Assembly (NCBI GenBank): GCA_905371275.1
Contig: CAJPLH010000003.1
Coordinates: 1-34,380, forward strand
Reading direction: 5' to 3'
Source of the DNA: Prevotellaceae bacterium
Lineage (GTDB): Bacteria; Bacteroidota; Bacteroidia; Bacteroidales; Bacteroidaceae
DNA length: 34,380 nt
Position 1 is the first letter of the stretch, and each line of letters starts with the position of its first letter. The translations under genes were made by a program, and so were the position numbers. Shown piece after piece: positions 1 through 7,873 of this stretch. The notes beneath the pieces were generated by a model. The model made no database searches. It was not told the DNA's origin and saw only the letters and a list, made by a program, of their open reading frames with translations.

Positions 1-1838
1 AGTTCAATCAAATTCTCTGGTTTCTTCACAGACATTGGAGTGTCGTGCTGCGAAGCTGTTTCACTGGAGAGTGCGATGTGCTGGATGGGTAACTGAGACT
101 CCACCATAAGCTGAGTCAAGAATCTTGACTTTTCCCCCGTGGTAATGCCTACTGACGATGAGTTGTAGACAAGACGTAGCCGCTTTGCGCGCTGTATCAA
201 ACGATAGAAATAGTAGGCATAGACGGCGGTTTTGCGCTCGGGTGTGGTGAGTCCGAAGGCTTTGCGCAAGATGTAGGGGATAAATGAGTTGTCGTTAGTT
301 TTCTGCGGAAGTGCGCCTTCGTTCACAGAAATCATAATGATGTTGTCGAAATCCAAACAACGCGTTTCGAGTACTCCCATCACTTGCAATCCCACTGCGG
401 GTTCTCCTGCAAAAGGTATGACGGACTGGCGCACAATTTGCCGCAAAATACGTCGGAGTGTGGTGGGATTGACCATCAGTCGTCCGTTTTGTGCAATGAG
501 CAATAACCGATTGAGCAGCGCGTTCATCTGGGCATAGGCTTCCGACTGCAAGATGTGTTCAAAGCGTTCCGTGTCGAAATTGGTTTCTTTCACCAAACTC
601 TCAGCTTCTTTTCCCACTGCAGACAACAATTTTGTGAGCGCATCTACTGTGGACAGGCTCGAAGCGTCACGCTCCATCTTTCCGAGTTCGGACTCCACAA
701 GCGTGGAAACGGCAGTGTGATTGAGGGGGAAACCCTTGGTGACATTGACTTCTTTGACATTGCTAGGGAGCGTATGAAGGAGGGGCTGCAACAAGGACTC
801 GTTGCAAAGCACTACGGCTGTGCGCTTGGCATCGGGGGTGAGATGGTTGGTGAGCCATTGTCCGACACTTTGCACCTGAATGCTCTCGGTGGAGGCTTCT
901 ACCATTTCCACCGTTTCAATGTTGCAGAGATTATCGAAGTTGTCCTCAGAGAGTTCGTTGGGAAAATCTGATAAGTTCTTGCGCAGAAAGTATCCAGCTT
1001 CAGCATCTTCCACAGGCACTTGGCGAGATTGACTCGCGGTCAGAGCATTTCCTACATTTTTGAGGTGCAACAAACGGTCTTTCTCACTCGGCAAATAGTA
1101 TTTGTCGTAATCCCAATAGAAGAGGGCTTTGCCTTGTTCTTTGAGATAGGAGAATAGATGTCTTTCTACTTCATCGAGCACGTTGAATCCGACAAATACA
1201 TACTTTTCTATATGCGCAGAGAGTTCTATTTCGTCTTTCTCCAACCGTTCCACAGTGTTGCGGAAAGCCGCTCCTTCGTAGGCCAATCCTTCTTTTGCAA
1301 GTTCCTCATTGAGTGACTGATAGATGGTGAAAAGTTGATTCCACAATCGACTAAATCGTTCGCGGATTTCGCTTTTTCTGTTGGGATCAAACTCCTTGAA
1401 AAATCGTTGTAAGACGCTCTTTTGCTCCTCATTCAAAAAGTCTATTTTCTCAAACTCACGCAACTCTTTCGTGTTCTGAAAGAGTTTCTCAGCATTCACC
1501 ATATTTTTGTCGATATCGTCAAAATCGGAGAGAATACGTTCTGCCCACCCATAAAAATAATCCAAAGAAACGCTATCTCCCGTGGCTTTCGCATAGTGTT
1601 GCTGCACACGACAGATGGTGTCGATGGGATCGTTTATTTTCAAATTTCCCAAACTATTAAAGAGCTGATTGATGGTGATATAGGAAGGTGCCCAGAGAGG
1701 TTGTGAAGATGATTTTCCTAAATGCTCATTCAGAAACAACGAAGCGCGTTTGTTGGGAAAGACTACGACTAAACGACTTAAATCGTTTCCAAACTTTTTC
1801 ACTAAATCTTGGGCTACTAGTTCTAGAAAATCAGCCAT
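1..1838 (-). CDS. AddB-like helicase-nuclease (PD-(D/E)XK family protein), 5' part only
   Basis: The frame runs off the left edge of the window, leaving about 612 N-terminal residues. It is probably the AddB-like partner of an AddA/UvrD-type helicase in double-strand break processing. The sequence shows MADFLELVAQDLVKKF followed by VVVFPNKRAS, the degenerate Walker region typical of the Bacteroidetes family. Further in are NVTKGFPLN and VMGVLETRCLDFDNIIMISV, the latter matching the conserved 'lespR-like LDFD' segment of AddB/RexB proteins. The PD-(D/E)XK nuclease domain would lie outside the window, so nuclease activity cannot be checked. The ATG at 1838 is preceded in frame by a stop codon at 1851-1853, which fixes the start. 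There is no purine-rich ribosome site on this strand. A good promoter lies about 50 bases upstream. The family is recognised with good confidence; the exact subunit name is inference. Confidence 0.85.
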   Translation of the reverse strand, partial: MADFLELVAQDLVKKFGNDLSRLVVVFPNKRASLFLNEHLGKSSSQPLWAPSYITINQLFNSLGNLKINDPIDTICRVQQHYAKATGDSVSLDYFYGWAERILSDFDDIDKNMVNAEKLFQNTKELREFEKIDFLNEEQKSVLQRFFKEFDPNRKSEIRERFSRLWNQLFTIYQSLNEELAKEGLAYEGAAFRNTVERLEKDEIELSAHIEKYVFVGFNVLDEVERHLFSYLKEQGKALFYWDYDKYYLPSEKDRLLHLKNVGNALTASQSRQVPVEDAEAGYFLRKNLSDFPNELSEDNFDNLCNIETVEMVEASTESIQVQSVGQWLTNHLTPDAKRTAVVLCNESLLQPLLHTLPSNVKEVNVTKGFPLNHTAVSTLVESELGKMERDASSLSTVDALTKLLSAVGKEAESLVKETNFDTERFEHILQSEAYAQMNALLNRLLLIAQNGRLMVNPTTLRRILRQIVRQSVIPFAGEPAVGLQVMGVLETRCLDFDNIIMISVNEGALPQKTNDNSFIPYILRKAFGLTTPERKTAVYAYYFYRLIQRAKRLRLVYNSSSVGITTGEKSRFLTQLMVESQLPIQHIALSSETASQHDTPMSVKKPENLIE

Positions 1839-1890
1839 AGGGAGGAGGACTTAAAATGTTATGCAAAATCTGAGCGAGAAAACACTTCTA

Positions 1891-1921
1891 CAAAGATAAG
1901 GATTTAAACGAAGGCACACAA
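1891..1921 (-). promoter_or_regulatory. Bacteroidetes-type promoter of the addB-like gene
   Basis: On the minus strand TTG (1919-1921) is separated by 20 bases from TATCTTTG (1891-1898), matching the Bacteroidetes -33 TTG / -7 TAnnTTTG consensus. Transcription would start near 1884 and give a leader of about 45 bases. Confidence 0.6.
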
Positions 1922-2075
1922 GAAAGGGCTCATCATTTTCAACCAAGGAGGCGAAAGATGAGTATTTCCTAAGTAAGGATGGAAATCTCTTGAATAAGGT
2001 AGGTGGATAATGGAGAAAAACAGATATTTCTCCCAAAAACTTTCAGACAACGGCAACTAGTCTAAAATTTAATTG

Positions 2076-2083
2076 TAACTTTG
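2076..2083 (+). promoter_or_regulatory. -7 box of the galE promoter
   Basis: TAACTTTG fits the TAnnTTTG consensus 46 bases before the galE ATG. I see no TTG at the expected -33 distance, so this is a partial match. The start would be near 2090. Confidence 0.45.
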
Positions 2084-2129
2084 CCACATCAAACTTACAC
2101 TTTCTGTCATTTAACGACAAACATTCTAT

Positions 2130-3170
2130 ATGAAAAAGACCATCCTTGTCACTGGTGGCACGGGCTTTATTGGTTCGCACACCACAGTTGAACTTCAGGC
2201 AGCAGGCTATGAAGTGGTTATCATTGACAACCTGAGCAACTCTAAGGTTGAAGTTGTGGAAGGTATCGAAAAAATTAGTGGCGTGCGTCCTGCTTTTGAA
2301 CAGGTGGACTGCTGCGACCTCCCTGCACTTGAAGGCGTTTTCCAAAAATATCCTGGCATCGAGGGTATCATTCACTTTGCAGCGTCTAAGGCTGTGGGCG
2401 AATCCGTGGAACAACCTTTGAAGTATTATGAAAACAACCTCTTGAGCTTGATCAACCTCCTCAAGTTGATGCCTAAATACAATGTGAAAGGCATTATCTT
2501 CTCTTCTTCTTGCACCGTATATGGACAACCCGATGCAAAAGATCTTCCTGTGAGCGAACAAGCTCCCATCAAGAAGGCGGAATCTCCTTACGGCAACACC
2601 AAGCAAGTGAACGAAGAAATCATTCAAGACTTCATTCACAGTGGGGCTCCCATCTCAGCAATCATTCTTCGCTACTTCAACCCCATCGGTGCACACCCCA
2701 CTGCGCTCATTGGCGAAGTTCCTAACGGCACACCTGCTAACCTCATTCCTTATCTCACACAAACTGCTATCGGCATCCGCGAACAACTCGCAGTCTTTGG
2801 TGACGACTACAACACTCCCGACGGTTCTTGCATCCGCGACTTCATTTATGTAGTTGATTTGGCAAAAGCGCACGTGGCTGCTATGGCGCGCATCGTGGAA
2901 GGTAAGAATGAAGAACCTGTGGAAATCTTCAATGTGGGCACGGGTAACGGCGTGAGTGTATTTGAACTCATCAACACTTTTGAAAAATGCACTGGTGTGA
3001 AACTCAACTACAAGGTTGTTCCTCGTCGTGCTGGTGACATTGAACAAGTTTGGGGTAATGTTGACAAAGCTAACAAAGTGCTCGGTTGGAAAGCTGTGCA
3101 CACACTCGAAGAAGCGCTCTCTTCTGCTTGGAAATGGCAAGAGAAACTTCGCGAAGATGGTGTGATGTAA
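2130..3170 (+). CDS. galE: UDP-glucose 4-epimerase
   Basis: Interconverts UDP-galactose and UDP-glucose in the Leloir pathway and supplies UDP-galactose for surface polysaccharide. At 346 residues it is the usual length for an extended-SDR epimerase. The N-terminal NAD-binding glycine motif GGTGFIGSH is at residues 9-17. The segment SSSCTVYG (125-132) carries the conserved serine region, and the catalytic pair is Y154/K158 in YGNTK. The downstream motifs LRYFNPIGAHP and GDDYNTPDGSCIRDFIYV are typical GalE. It stands alone as a plus-strand gene between the divergent addB-like gene and a strong terminator, about 19 kb from the other gal genes in this window. This suggests a housekeeping role in nucleotide-sugar supply as well as galactose use. 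Function is highly secure. Confidence 0.97.
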   Translation: MKKTILVTGGTGFIGSHTTVELQAAGYEVVIIDNLSNSKVEVVEGIEKISGVRPAFEQVDCCDLPALEGVFQKYPGIEGIIHFAASKAVGESVEQPLKYYENNLLSLINLLKLMPKYNVKGIIFSSSCTVYGQPDAKDLPVSEQAPIKKAESPYGNTKQVNEEIIQDFIHSGAPISAIILRYFNPIGAHPTALIGEVPNGTPANLIPYLTQTAIGIREQLAVFGDDYNTPDGSCIRDFIYVVDLAKAHVAAMARIVEGKNEEPVEIFNVGTGNGVSVFELINTFEKCTGVKLNYKVVPRRAGDIEQVWGNVDKANKVLGWKAVHTLEEALSSAWKWQEKLREDGVM

Positions 3171-3237
3171 ACTTTCATTTCCCTCTTTTTCTCTATTTCT
3201 CTGAAATAGAAGGACATTTGCTGCAAAGCAGTACAAT

Positions 3238-3277
3238 AAGAGACCGTGTCAAAAGATTTATTTTGACACGGTCTCTT
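3238..3277 (+). terminator. Strong intrinsic terminator after galE
   Basis: A perfect 17-bp stem (3238-3254 with 3261-3277, AAGAGACCGTGTCAAAA and its complement) closes a 6-base loop GATTTA and is followed by TACTTTTTAA. It lies 67 bases past the galE stop. A smaller CTATTTC/GAAATAG hairpin sits just before it (3193-3209). Confidence 0.85.
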
Positions 3278-3281
3278 ACTT

Positions 3282-3484
3282 TTTAACCCAAATCGGTCAT
3301 TAGATCCTGAACAGATTTCATTAGATTGTTGAGCAGATTGTTTACCGTGAGTTCGGAGGCATAGCGGGCTACGACGAGAACAAACGAAAAACAAGATGTC
3401 AACAAGAAAATGAAAGATGACCGGAAGTTATCTTTTCAATTACGAGTCGTACTATAACAGTCTAATGACCGATTGGGGTTTAAA
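3282..3484. repeat. MITE-like element bounded by imperfect inverted repeats
   Basis: The left end (3282-3304) contains AATCGGTCATTAGA. The right end (3461-3484), read in reverse, contains TTAAACCCCAATCGGTCATT and continues through GTTATAGT and CTCGT. The 200-bp interior has a 21/22-bp tandem duplication beginning TCATTAGAT at 3297 and 3318. Read on the minus strand it holds a short open frame ending ...VARYASELTVNNLLNN...LMTDLG and a stop inside the left end. A third copy of the right-end sequence lies at 18926-18978. The architecture suggests a deletion derivative of an insertion sequence, but no transposase domain is identifiable. Confidence 0.55.
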
Positions 3485-3847
3485 CTTATATCATCGGTAA
3501 TGTTTCCGCATTTTCTGTCGTTTTTTCTCTCCTTGCTTTCTTCTTATTACTTTCTTGTGTGACACTTGTGATAGCAACTAAAACTATTTGCTGTTGAAAG
3601 GCGAGCGCTCTCGCGCGAGAGGAAGAAATTATATACTTATCATTGTGGCAAAACAATTGGACAAAACGAGGGCTATTTGCACTCTTCGCAGAGATTACAA
3701 GATATTTTATCACAGAACACGCTCGTTTTTTGGGTCTGTTAACCCTTATATTTATAGAACGGCATCGGAAAGCGTTTTCTACCTATGTGTTTCTCCTCTT
3801 TCTTGATGCCGGGAAGCGAAGGAACATTCACTCTTAAATCATTCAAA
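3485..3847. other. 363-bp gene-free stretch before the small lipoprotein gene
   Basis: It contains one copy of the GTGACA/CG-palindrome element (3556-3621) and otherwise AT-rich sequence. Short open frames here have no recognisable features. No clean TAnnTTTG box is present on the plus strand; TATATTTA, with one mismatch, lies about 90 bases before the next gene. Confidence 0.5.
3556..3621 (+). repeat. Composite GTGACA-box / CG-palindrome element, copy 1
   Basis: It begins with GTGTGACACTTGTGATAGC, in which GTGACA recurs after three bases with one change. After about 30 bases comes the perfect 14-bp palindrome CTCTCGCGCGAGAG (3608-3621), then GAAGAA. Two more elements with the same order of parts lie at 26601-26693 (inverted) and 27152-27219. 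Confidence 0.6.
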
Positions 3848-4255
3848 ATGAAGAGAATACTTCTTTATCTTCTATTTATTCTTGCGTGCTTGAACAGTTG
3901 CACCACCACTCGAGAAATTCGCCACCAAGTGACGGTTCACGATACGTTGCGCCTCAACCACCACGACACCTTGCGCCAATGGAGCATCCGCCACGACAGT
4001 GTTTTTCTCCACGACAGTATTTACTGGCAGGGGAATCAAATGGTGAAAGAGCGTTTGCGCGAACATTGGCATTTGCAGCACGACACCCTTCACAGCACGC
4101 GCATCGACACGCTCTATCGCAGCAAAGTGCAACAACAAACGGAGCACACTACAACCCAAAATAAAACAGGAAACAGTTGGGCTAATGCCTTACGTTTCCT
4201 GTTGTTGGGAGTCATTTGGGGAGCTATTTTGATGGCAATGAAGAGTTGGAAATAG
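3848..4255 (+). CDS. Small lipoprotein with C-terminal membrane segment (unimolecular-spanin-like)
   Basis: A 135-residue protein of no certain family. The start at 3848 gives MKRILLYLLFILACLNSC, a lipoprotein signal with lipobox LNSC and modified Cys18; an in-frame upstream ATG at 3785 would bury this signal. The middle is rich in HDT/HDS motifs (near residues 31, 39, 49, 55 and 78, plus IDT at 86), polar and probably helical. The C-terminus (about 114-131, ALRFLLLGVIWGAILMAM) is one hydrophobic segment followed by a short basic tail. An acylated N-terminus plus a C-terminal inner-membrane anchor is the layout of phage u-spanins. Similar HDT-rich proteins occur beside lysis amidases in Bacteroidetes prophages, but no phage gene is visible here. 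Coding status is likely; function is inference. Confidence 0.7.
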   Translation: MKRILLYLLFILACLNSCTTTREIRHQVTVHDTLRLNHHDTLRQWSIRHDSVFLHDSIYWQGNQMVKERLREHWHLQHDTLHSTRIDTLYRSKVQQQTEHTTTQNKTGNSWANALRFLLLGVIWGAILMAMKSWK

Positions 4256-4293
4256 TGTTGTAGGGCTTTCAGCGATGTGGTAATCGCACTTCT

Positions 4294-5118
4294 CTAAAAT
4301 GCTAGATTCTGCCAAGTTTGCCACGCTGCTTCGGCCTGAAGATGCAGCATTTCAAGACCATTTTTCACAACTGCTCCTTGCGCAAGACCGAGTTGCATAA
4401 ATTGCGTTTGTAGTGGATTGTAGACCAAATCATACAAAATATGGGCGGAGGTGAGTTGTGCATAAGGTATCTGTGGTGCAGCTTGTACCAACGGATACAT
4501 CCCCATCGGAGTGGTGTTGATGATTAAAAGATGGCTTTTCATCACTTCAGGCGTGAGTTCGTCATAGGTGAGTACCGACACGAATTGCCCCCCCACTTTC
4601 ACCCCTTCGCTTTTGGCATAGCGACTGACGTAAGTGGGAGAGATGCCGAGATGGCGCAGTGCCACAACGACAGCGCGCGATGCTCCTCCAGTGCCTAAGA
4701 CAAGGGCATGCTGGATGTCGGGTCGAAGCAAGGGACGCAAACTCTCAGTGAATCCTACCCAATCGGAATTATCACCCAATAATCGGACTTCTACTTCAGC
4801 ACTGCGCACGCAACGCACCACATTGACGGCTCCCACCTCTGTGGCAGCAGGCGACAAGGCATCGAGCTGCGCCATGATGCTTTGTTTGTGAGGAATCGTG
4901 ACATTGAATCCACGCAAATGAGGGCGCGACTCGCACCATTGATGCAAATCGGGGAGTTGAGAAAATTCGAAATTCTCATAGACAGCATGGATATCTTCAC
5001 GCGAAAACTTTTCCGCAAAGTATTTTGCAGAAAAACTGTGCCCGAGCGGAAAGCCGATGAGTCCATATACATCGACAAAGGCTGTTCCTTGGGAAGAAGG
5101 AGAAAGCGATTGATCCAT
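4294..5118 (-). CDS. aroE: Shikimate dehydrogenase
   Basis: Reduces 3-dehydroshikimate to shikimate with NADPH in aromatic amino acid and chorismate synthesis. The 274-residue protein has the substrate-binding start VYGLIGFPLGHSFS (residues 18-31), the catalytic-lysine motif FNVTIPHKQSI, and the NADP-binding glycine motif VLGTGGASRAV. The segments VGAVNVVR and NTTPMGMYP are also conserved in the family. The N-terminus carries about 15 extra residues before the conserved YGLIG; no internal ATG sits closer, so ATG 5118 is kept. It is the last gene of a leftward run, 17 bases after ubiE, and converges on the small lipoprotein gene. Only a weak 5-bp hairpin (4272-4287) lies between the two stops. 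Confidence 0.95.
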   Translation of the reverse strand: MDQSLSPSSQGTAFVDVYGLIGFPLGHSFSAKYFAEKFSREDIHAVYENFEFSQLPDLHQWCESRPHLRGFNVTIPHKQSIMAQLDALSPAATEVGAVNVVRCVRSAEVEVRLLGDNSDWVGFTESLRPLLRPDIQHALVLGTGGASRAVVVALRHLGISPTYVSRYAKSEGVKVGGQFVSVLTYDELTPEVMKSHLLIINTTPMGMYPLVQAAPQIPYAQLTSAHILYDLVYNPLQTQFMQLGLAQGAVVKNGLEMLHLQAEAAWQTWQNLAF

Positions 5119-5135
5119 GACTCGTTGCTACAAAG

Positions 5136-5873
5136 TTATTTCTCTGCCGTGTAGAGGGTGGAAAGACCGAAGGTGAAACGGCGAAATTTCACCGATTGAA
5201 ATCCGGCTTTTTCGATGATGCCTTGCATCACTTCACCTTGTGGGAAGGCTTCCATCGTGGCCGGCAAGTAGGAATAAGCACGACTATCGCGCGAAATGAG
5301 CTTTCCCACCAAGGGCATCCACACATGGGCATAGAGCCAGAAGAGTTGTTTCATGGGGAAATGCACAGGACTGGTGAGTTCGATTATGACGAGTCGTCCT
5401 CCAGGTTTGAGCACTCGGAGCATTTCGCGCAGTCCGCGATCGAGGTCTTCAAAATTGCGCACACCATAGGCCACAGTGACAGCGTCGAAAGTGTTGTCGG
5501 CAAAAGAGAGCGCCATGCAGTCTTCTTTTTGCATGGTGATAATGTCAGACTTTCCTGCGCGTTCCACTTTCTCTCGTCCCACATTGAGCATACCTTCGGA
5601 GAGATCGGCACCTACAAGCGATAGGGGTTGCAAACGCTCTGCAGCCATAAGGGCAAAATCGCCTGTCCCCGTAGCCACATCGAGGATGCGTTGTGGAGCA
5701 TAGGGTTTCAAAGAGTCGATGGCGGCTTTGCGCCAAGTGCGGTCGATGCCAAGTGAGAGTGTGTGGTTGAGAAAATCGTAGGAATGGGCGATTTGGTCGA
5801 ACATACGCTCCACTTGTTCGCCTTTTGCTCCATCTTCGGAGTAGGGTTTTATGGTTTCTTGCTGATATTTCAT
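5136..5873 (-). CDS. ubiE: Demethylmenaquinone methyltransferase
   Basis: SAM-dependent C-methylation of demethylmenaquinone, the last step of menaquinone synthesis; in Bacteroidales, which lack ubiquinone, it acts as MenG. The 245-residue protein has the entry motif VERMFDQIAHSYDFLNHTLS and methyltransferase motif I ILDVATGTGDFAL. It also has the UbiE signatures VTVAYGVRNFEDL and LRVLKPGGRLVIIE, and ends FTFGLSTLYTAEK. It sits 23 bases after the ClC stop and 17 bases before aroE, so the genes are probably co-transcribed. Pairing with aroE links two chorismate-derived pathways. Confidence 0.95.
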   Translation of the reverse strand: MKYQQETIKPYSEDGAKGEQVERMFDQIAHSYDFLNHTLSLGIDRTWRKAAIDSLKPYAPQRILDVATGTGDFALMAAERLQPLSLVGADLSEGMLNVGREKVERAGKSDIITMQKEDCMALSFADNTFDAVTVAYGVRNFEDLDRGLREMLRVLKPGGRLVIIELTSPVHFPMKQLFWLYAHVWMPLVGKLISRDSRAYSYLPATMEAFPQGEVMQGIIEKAGFQSVKFRRFTFGLSTLYTAEK

Positions 5874-5896
5874 GATGTTTCTATGGGTGAGAGGAC

Positions 5897-7747
5897 TTAT
5901 TCTTCAGAGAAATCTTTCATTATTTCTCGATAAGCACTGTAAAGTTCAGAACGGCTGACATAACCAACAAAACGATTGTCGGTATCAACCACAGGAAGTG
6001 TGCCAGCATCATCGACTTGGAATTTGTCCATAATGGCGAGCATTCCATCATCTGTGCGCAGCGTGGCGGAGGGTTGCGACATGAGTCCGCGCACGGTGAA
6101 AGTGTTGTAGAGTTCGCTACGGAAAATGATGTGTCGGATGTTGTTGAGGTTGATTTGTCCCAACAAAGTTCTGTCTGGACTACACACGGCAAAATGAAGT
6201 CTTTTGCTGGACGCTACAATTTGGAGCATATCGCCGAGGAGGAGATCGGGTTCCAGCACAGGACGTGTTTTGTCGATGACGTCTTCGAGATTCATCAACG
6301 CAATGACGCTTTGGTCTTTATGATGTGAGAGGAGTTGTCCGCGACGTGCTAAACGCATGGCATAGATGCTGTGGGGCTCGATGGTGCGAACGAGTGTGTA
6401 ACTCACAGAAGAGACAATCATCAAGGGCACGAGAAGTTGATATCCTCCCGTTAGTTCGGCAATGAGGAAGATGCCGGTGAGAGGGGCATGAAAAACGGCA
6501 CTCATCACGGCTGCCATGCCATAAAGCGTGGCGTTGGTGTGGGGCATCATCAATCCAAAGGGTTGGAAAATGTTCCACACACCTGCAAAAACATAGCCGG
6601 TGACGCCGCCCAGAAAGATAGAGGGGGCGAACGTACCACCGCAACCTCCTCCGCCAGTGGTGGCAGTGGAAGCAAAGACTTTCACCAAAGCCACGAGAGC
6701 AAGGAAGAGAAGGAGATATTGATTGTATCCGTAGAAAAGAGAGTTGTTCATCACGGAGGAGGCGTCTCCCACACTATGACTGTTGAGCAGTGTGGATATG
6801 GTGGAATAACCTTCTCCATAGAGAGGGGGAAAGAGGAAGATGAGAGCCGCTAAGACAATAGCCCCTAGCACGAAACGCGTGATCATGTTTTTGCGTTTGG
6901 CGAAGACTTGCTCGAAAGCGTTCATGGAGCGCGTGAAATAGAGGGCTACAAGTCCACAAACTAACCCGAGAAGGATGGTGCCAGGCACGCGTTCTACGAC
7001 AAAGGGATCATGTAGATCGAAGTGGAACATCGTGGCATTTCCCGAAAGGAAATAACTGATGCACGCGGCTGTGGTGCAGGAGATGAGCAAGGGGACAAGC
7101 GACCACATGGTGAGGTCGATCATGAGCACTTCGATGGTGAAGACCAGACCTGTGATGGGGGCTTTGTAGATGCCGGCTATGGCTCCTGCGGCTCCACACC
7201 CCACGAGAAGCATGATGGTGCGGTGGTCTTGGTGAAACCAACTTCCTATGCGGCTACCAATAGCGGAACCCGTGAGCACAACGGGGGATTCTGCTCCGAC
7301 TGAGCCACCAAATCCGATGGTGATGCCGGAGGCTACGATGGACGACCAGGTGTTGTGCGAACGAATGTGGCCTTGATTGCGCGAGATGGCATAGAGGATT
7401 TTGGTGATGCCGTGTCCTATGTTGTCGCGCACAATAAACTTGATGAAAAGCGCGGACATGAGGATGCCGACTACGGGATAGATGAGATAGAGGGCATTGG
7501 AACTATCGACGTTGAAATTGTGCGTGAGCAAATGCTCTACGAAATGCACAAACCATTTGAGTAGATTGGCAGCGAGTCCCGAAGCAACTCCAACCAAAAA
7601 ACTGAGAATGAGGATGAATTGCTTGTGGGTGATGCTTCCATTGGTCAATTTCTTGAGCCACTCTGGTAGACGGAGATGGGGAGCAAGGGGTATGGAGGCT
7701 ATGCTGTCTTTGGTGTTGCCTAAAATTTCTTTGGGAGAGATGGACAT
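5897..7747 (-). CDS. ClC-family chloride channel/antiporter with C-terminal CBS pair
   Basis: A 616-residue inner-membrane protein with about ten or more hydrophobic helices over residues 42-455. The anion-pathway motifs are present in variant form: the first is GHGITK in place of GSGIP. The gating motif is GSVGAESP (148-155), where GAESP replaces GREGP but keeps the gating glutamate E153. The third, GTFAP (371-375), matches GIFAP. Retention of E153 favours a proton-coupled exchanger over a pure channel. Residues about 480-616 form two CBS modules (LLGDMLQIV...; TVRGLMSQPS...LRTDDGMLAIMDKF), which usually bind adenine nucleotides and regulate transport. The ATG is separated from tsaC only by a repeat array, so expression probably depends on read-through from tsaC or a promoter inside that array. 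Confidence 0.93.
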   Translation of the reverse strand: MSISPKEILGNTKDSIASIPLAPHLRLPEWLKKLTNGSITHKQFILILSFLVGVASGLAANLLKWFVHFVEHLLTHNFNVDSSNALYLIYPVVGILMSALFIKFIVRDNIGHGITKILYAISRNQGHIRSHNTWSSIVASGITIGFGGSVGAESPVVLTGSAIGSRIGSWFHQDHRTIMLLVGCGAAGAIAGIYKAPITGLVFTIEVLMIDLTMWSLVPLLISCTTAACISYFLSGNATMFHFDLHDPFVVERVPGTILLGLVCGLVALYFTRSMNAFEQVFAKRKNMITRFVLGAIVLAALIFLFPPLYGEGYSTISTLLNSHSVGDASSVMNNSLFYGYNQYLLLFLALVALVKVFASTATTGGGGCGGTFAPSIFLGGVTGYVFAGVWNIFQPFGLMMPHTNATLYGMAAVMSAVFHAPLTGIFLIAELTGGYQLLVPLMIVSSVSYTLVRTIEPHSIYAMRLARRGQLLSHHKDQSVIALMNLEDVIDKTRPVLEPDLLLGDMLQIVASSKRLHFAVCSPDRTLLGQINLNNIRHIIFRSELYNTFTVRGLMSQPSATLRTDDGMLAIMDKFQVDDAGTLPVVDTDNRFVGYVSRSELYSAYREIMKDFSEE

Positions 7748-7873
7748 TAGACAGTAGAGATTAGACGTGAGAGATTAGACGCTAGAGGGCTAGTGATTCT
7801 AGCTTTCTAGAGATTCTAGTGATTCTAGTGTCTCTAGTACTTCTAGAGATTCTAGTACTTCTAGATATTCTAG
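7747..7873. repeat. Short tandem array filling the tsaC-clc gap (7-mers then 9-mers)
   Basis: Read on the plus strand, six 7-base units run from 7747 to 7788 (TTAGACA, GTAGAGA, TTAGACG, TGAGAGA, TTAGACG, CTAGAGG). Units beginning CTAG then follow, starting at 7790, 7799, 7807, 7816, 7825, 7834, 7843, 7852, 7861 and 7870, nearly all 9 bases apart (CTAGTGATT, CTAGAGATT, CTAGTACTT and similar). The array overlaps the tsaC stop codon on one side and the last base of the clc start codon on the other, so nothing else fits in the gap. No TAnnTTTG box is visible. Confidence 0.9.

Noticed and set aside
3283..3430. C-terminal fragment of a transposase on the minus strand (ending LMTDLG)
   Set aside because: About 48 codons are open and end inside the inverted end, which is suggestive, but there is no DDE or other transposase motif, so I report it only as part of the repeat element.
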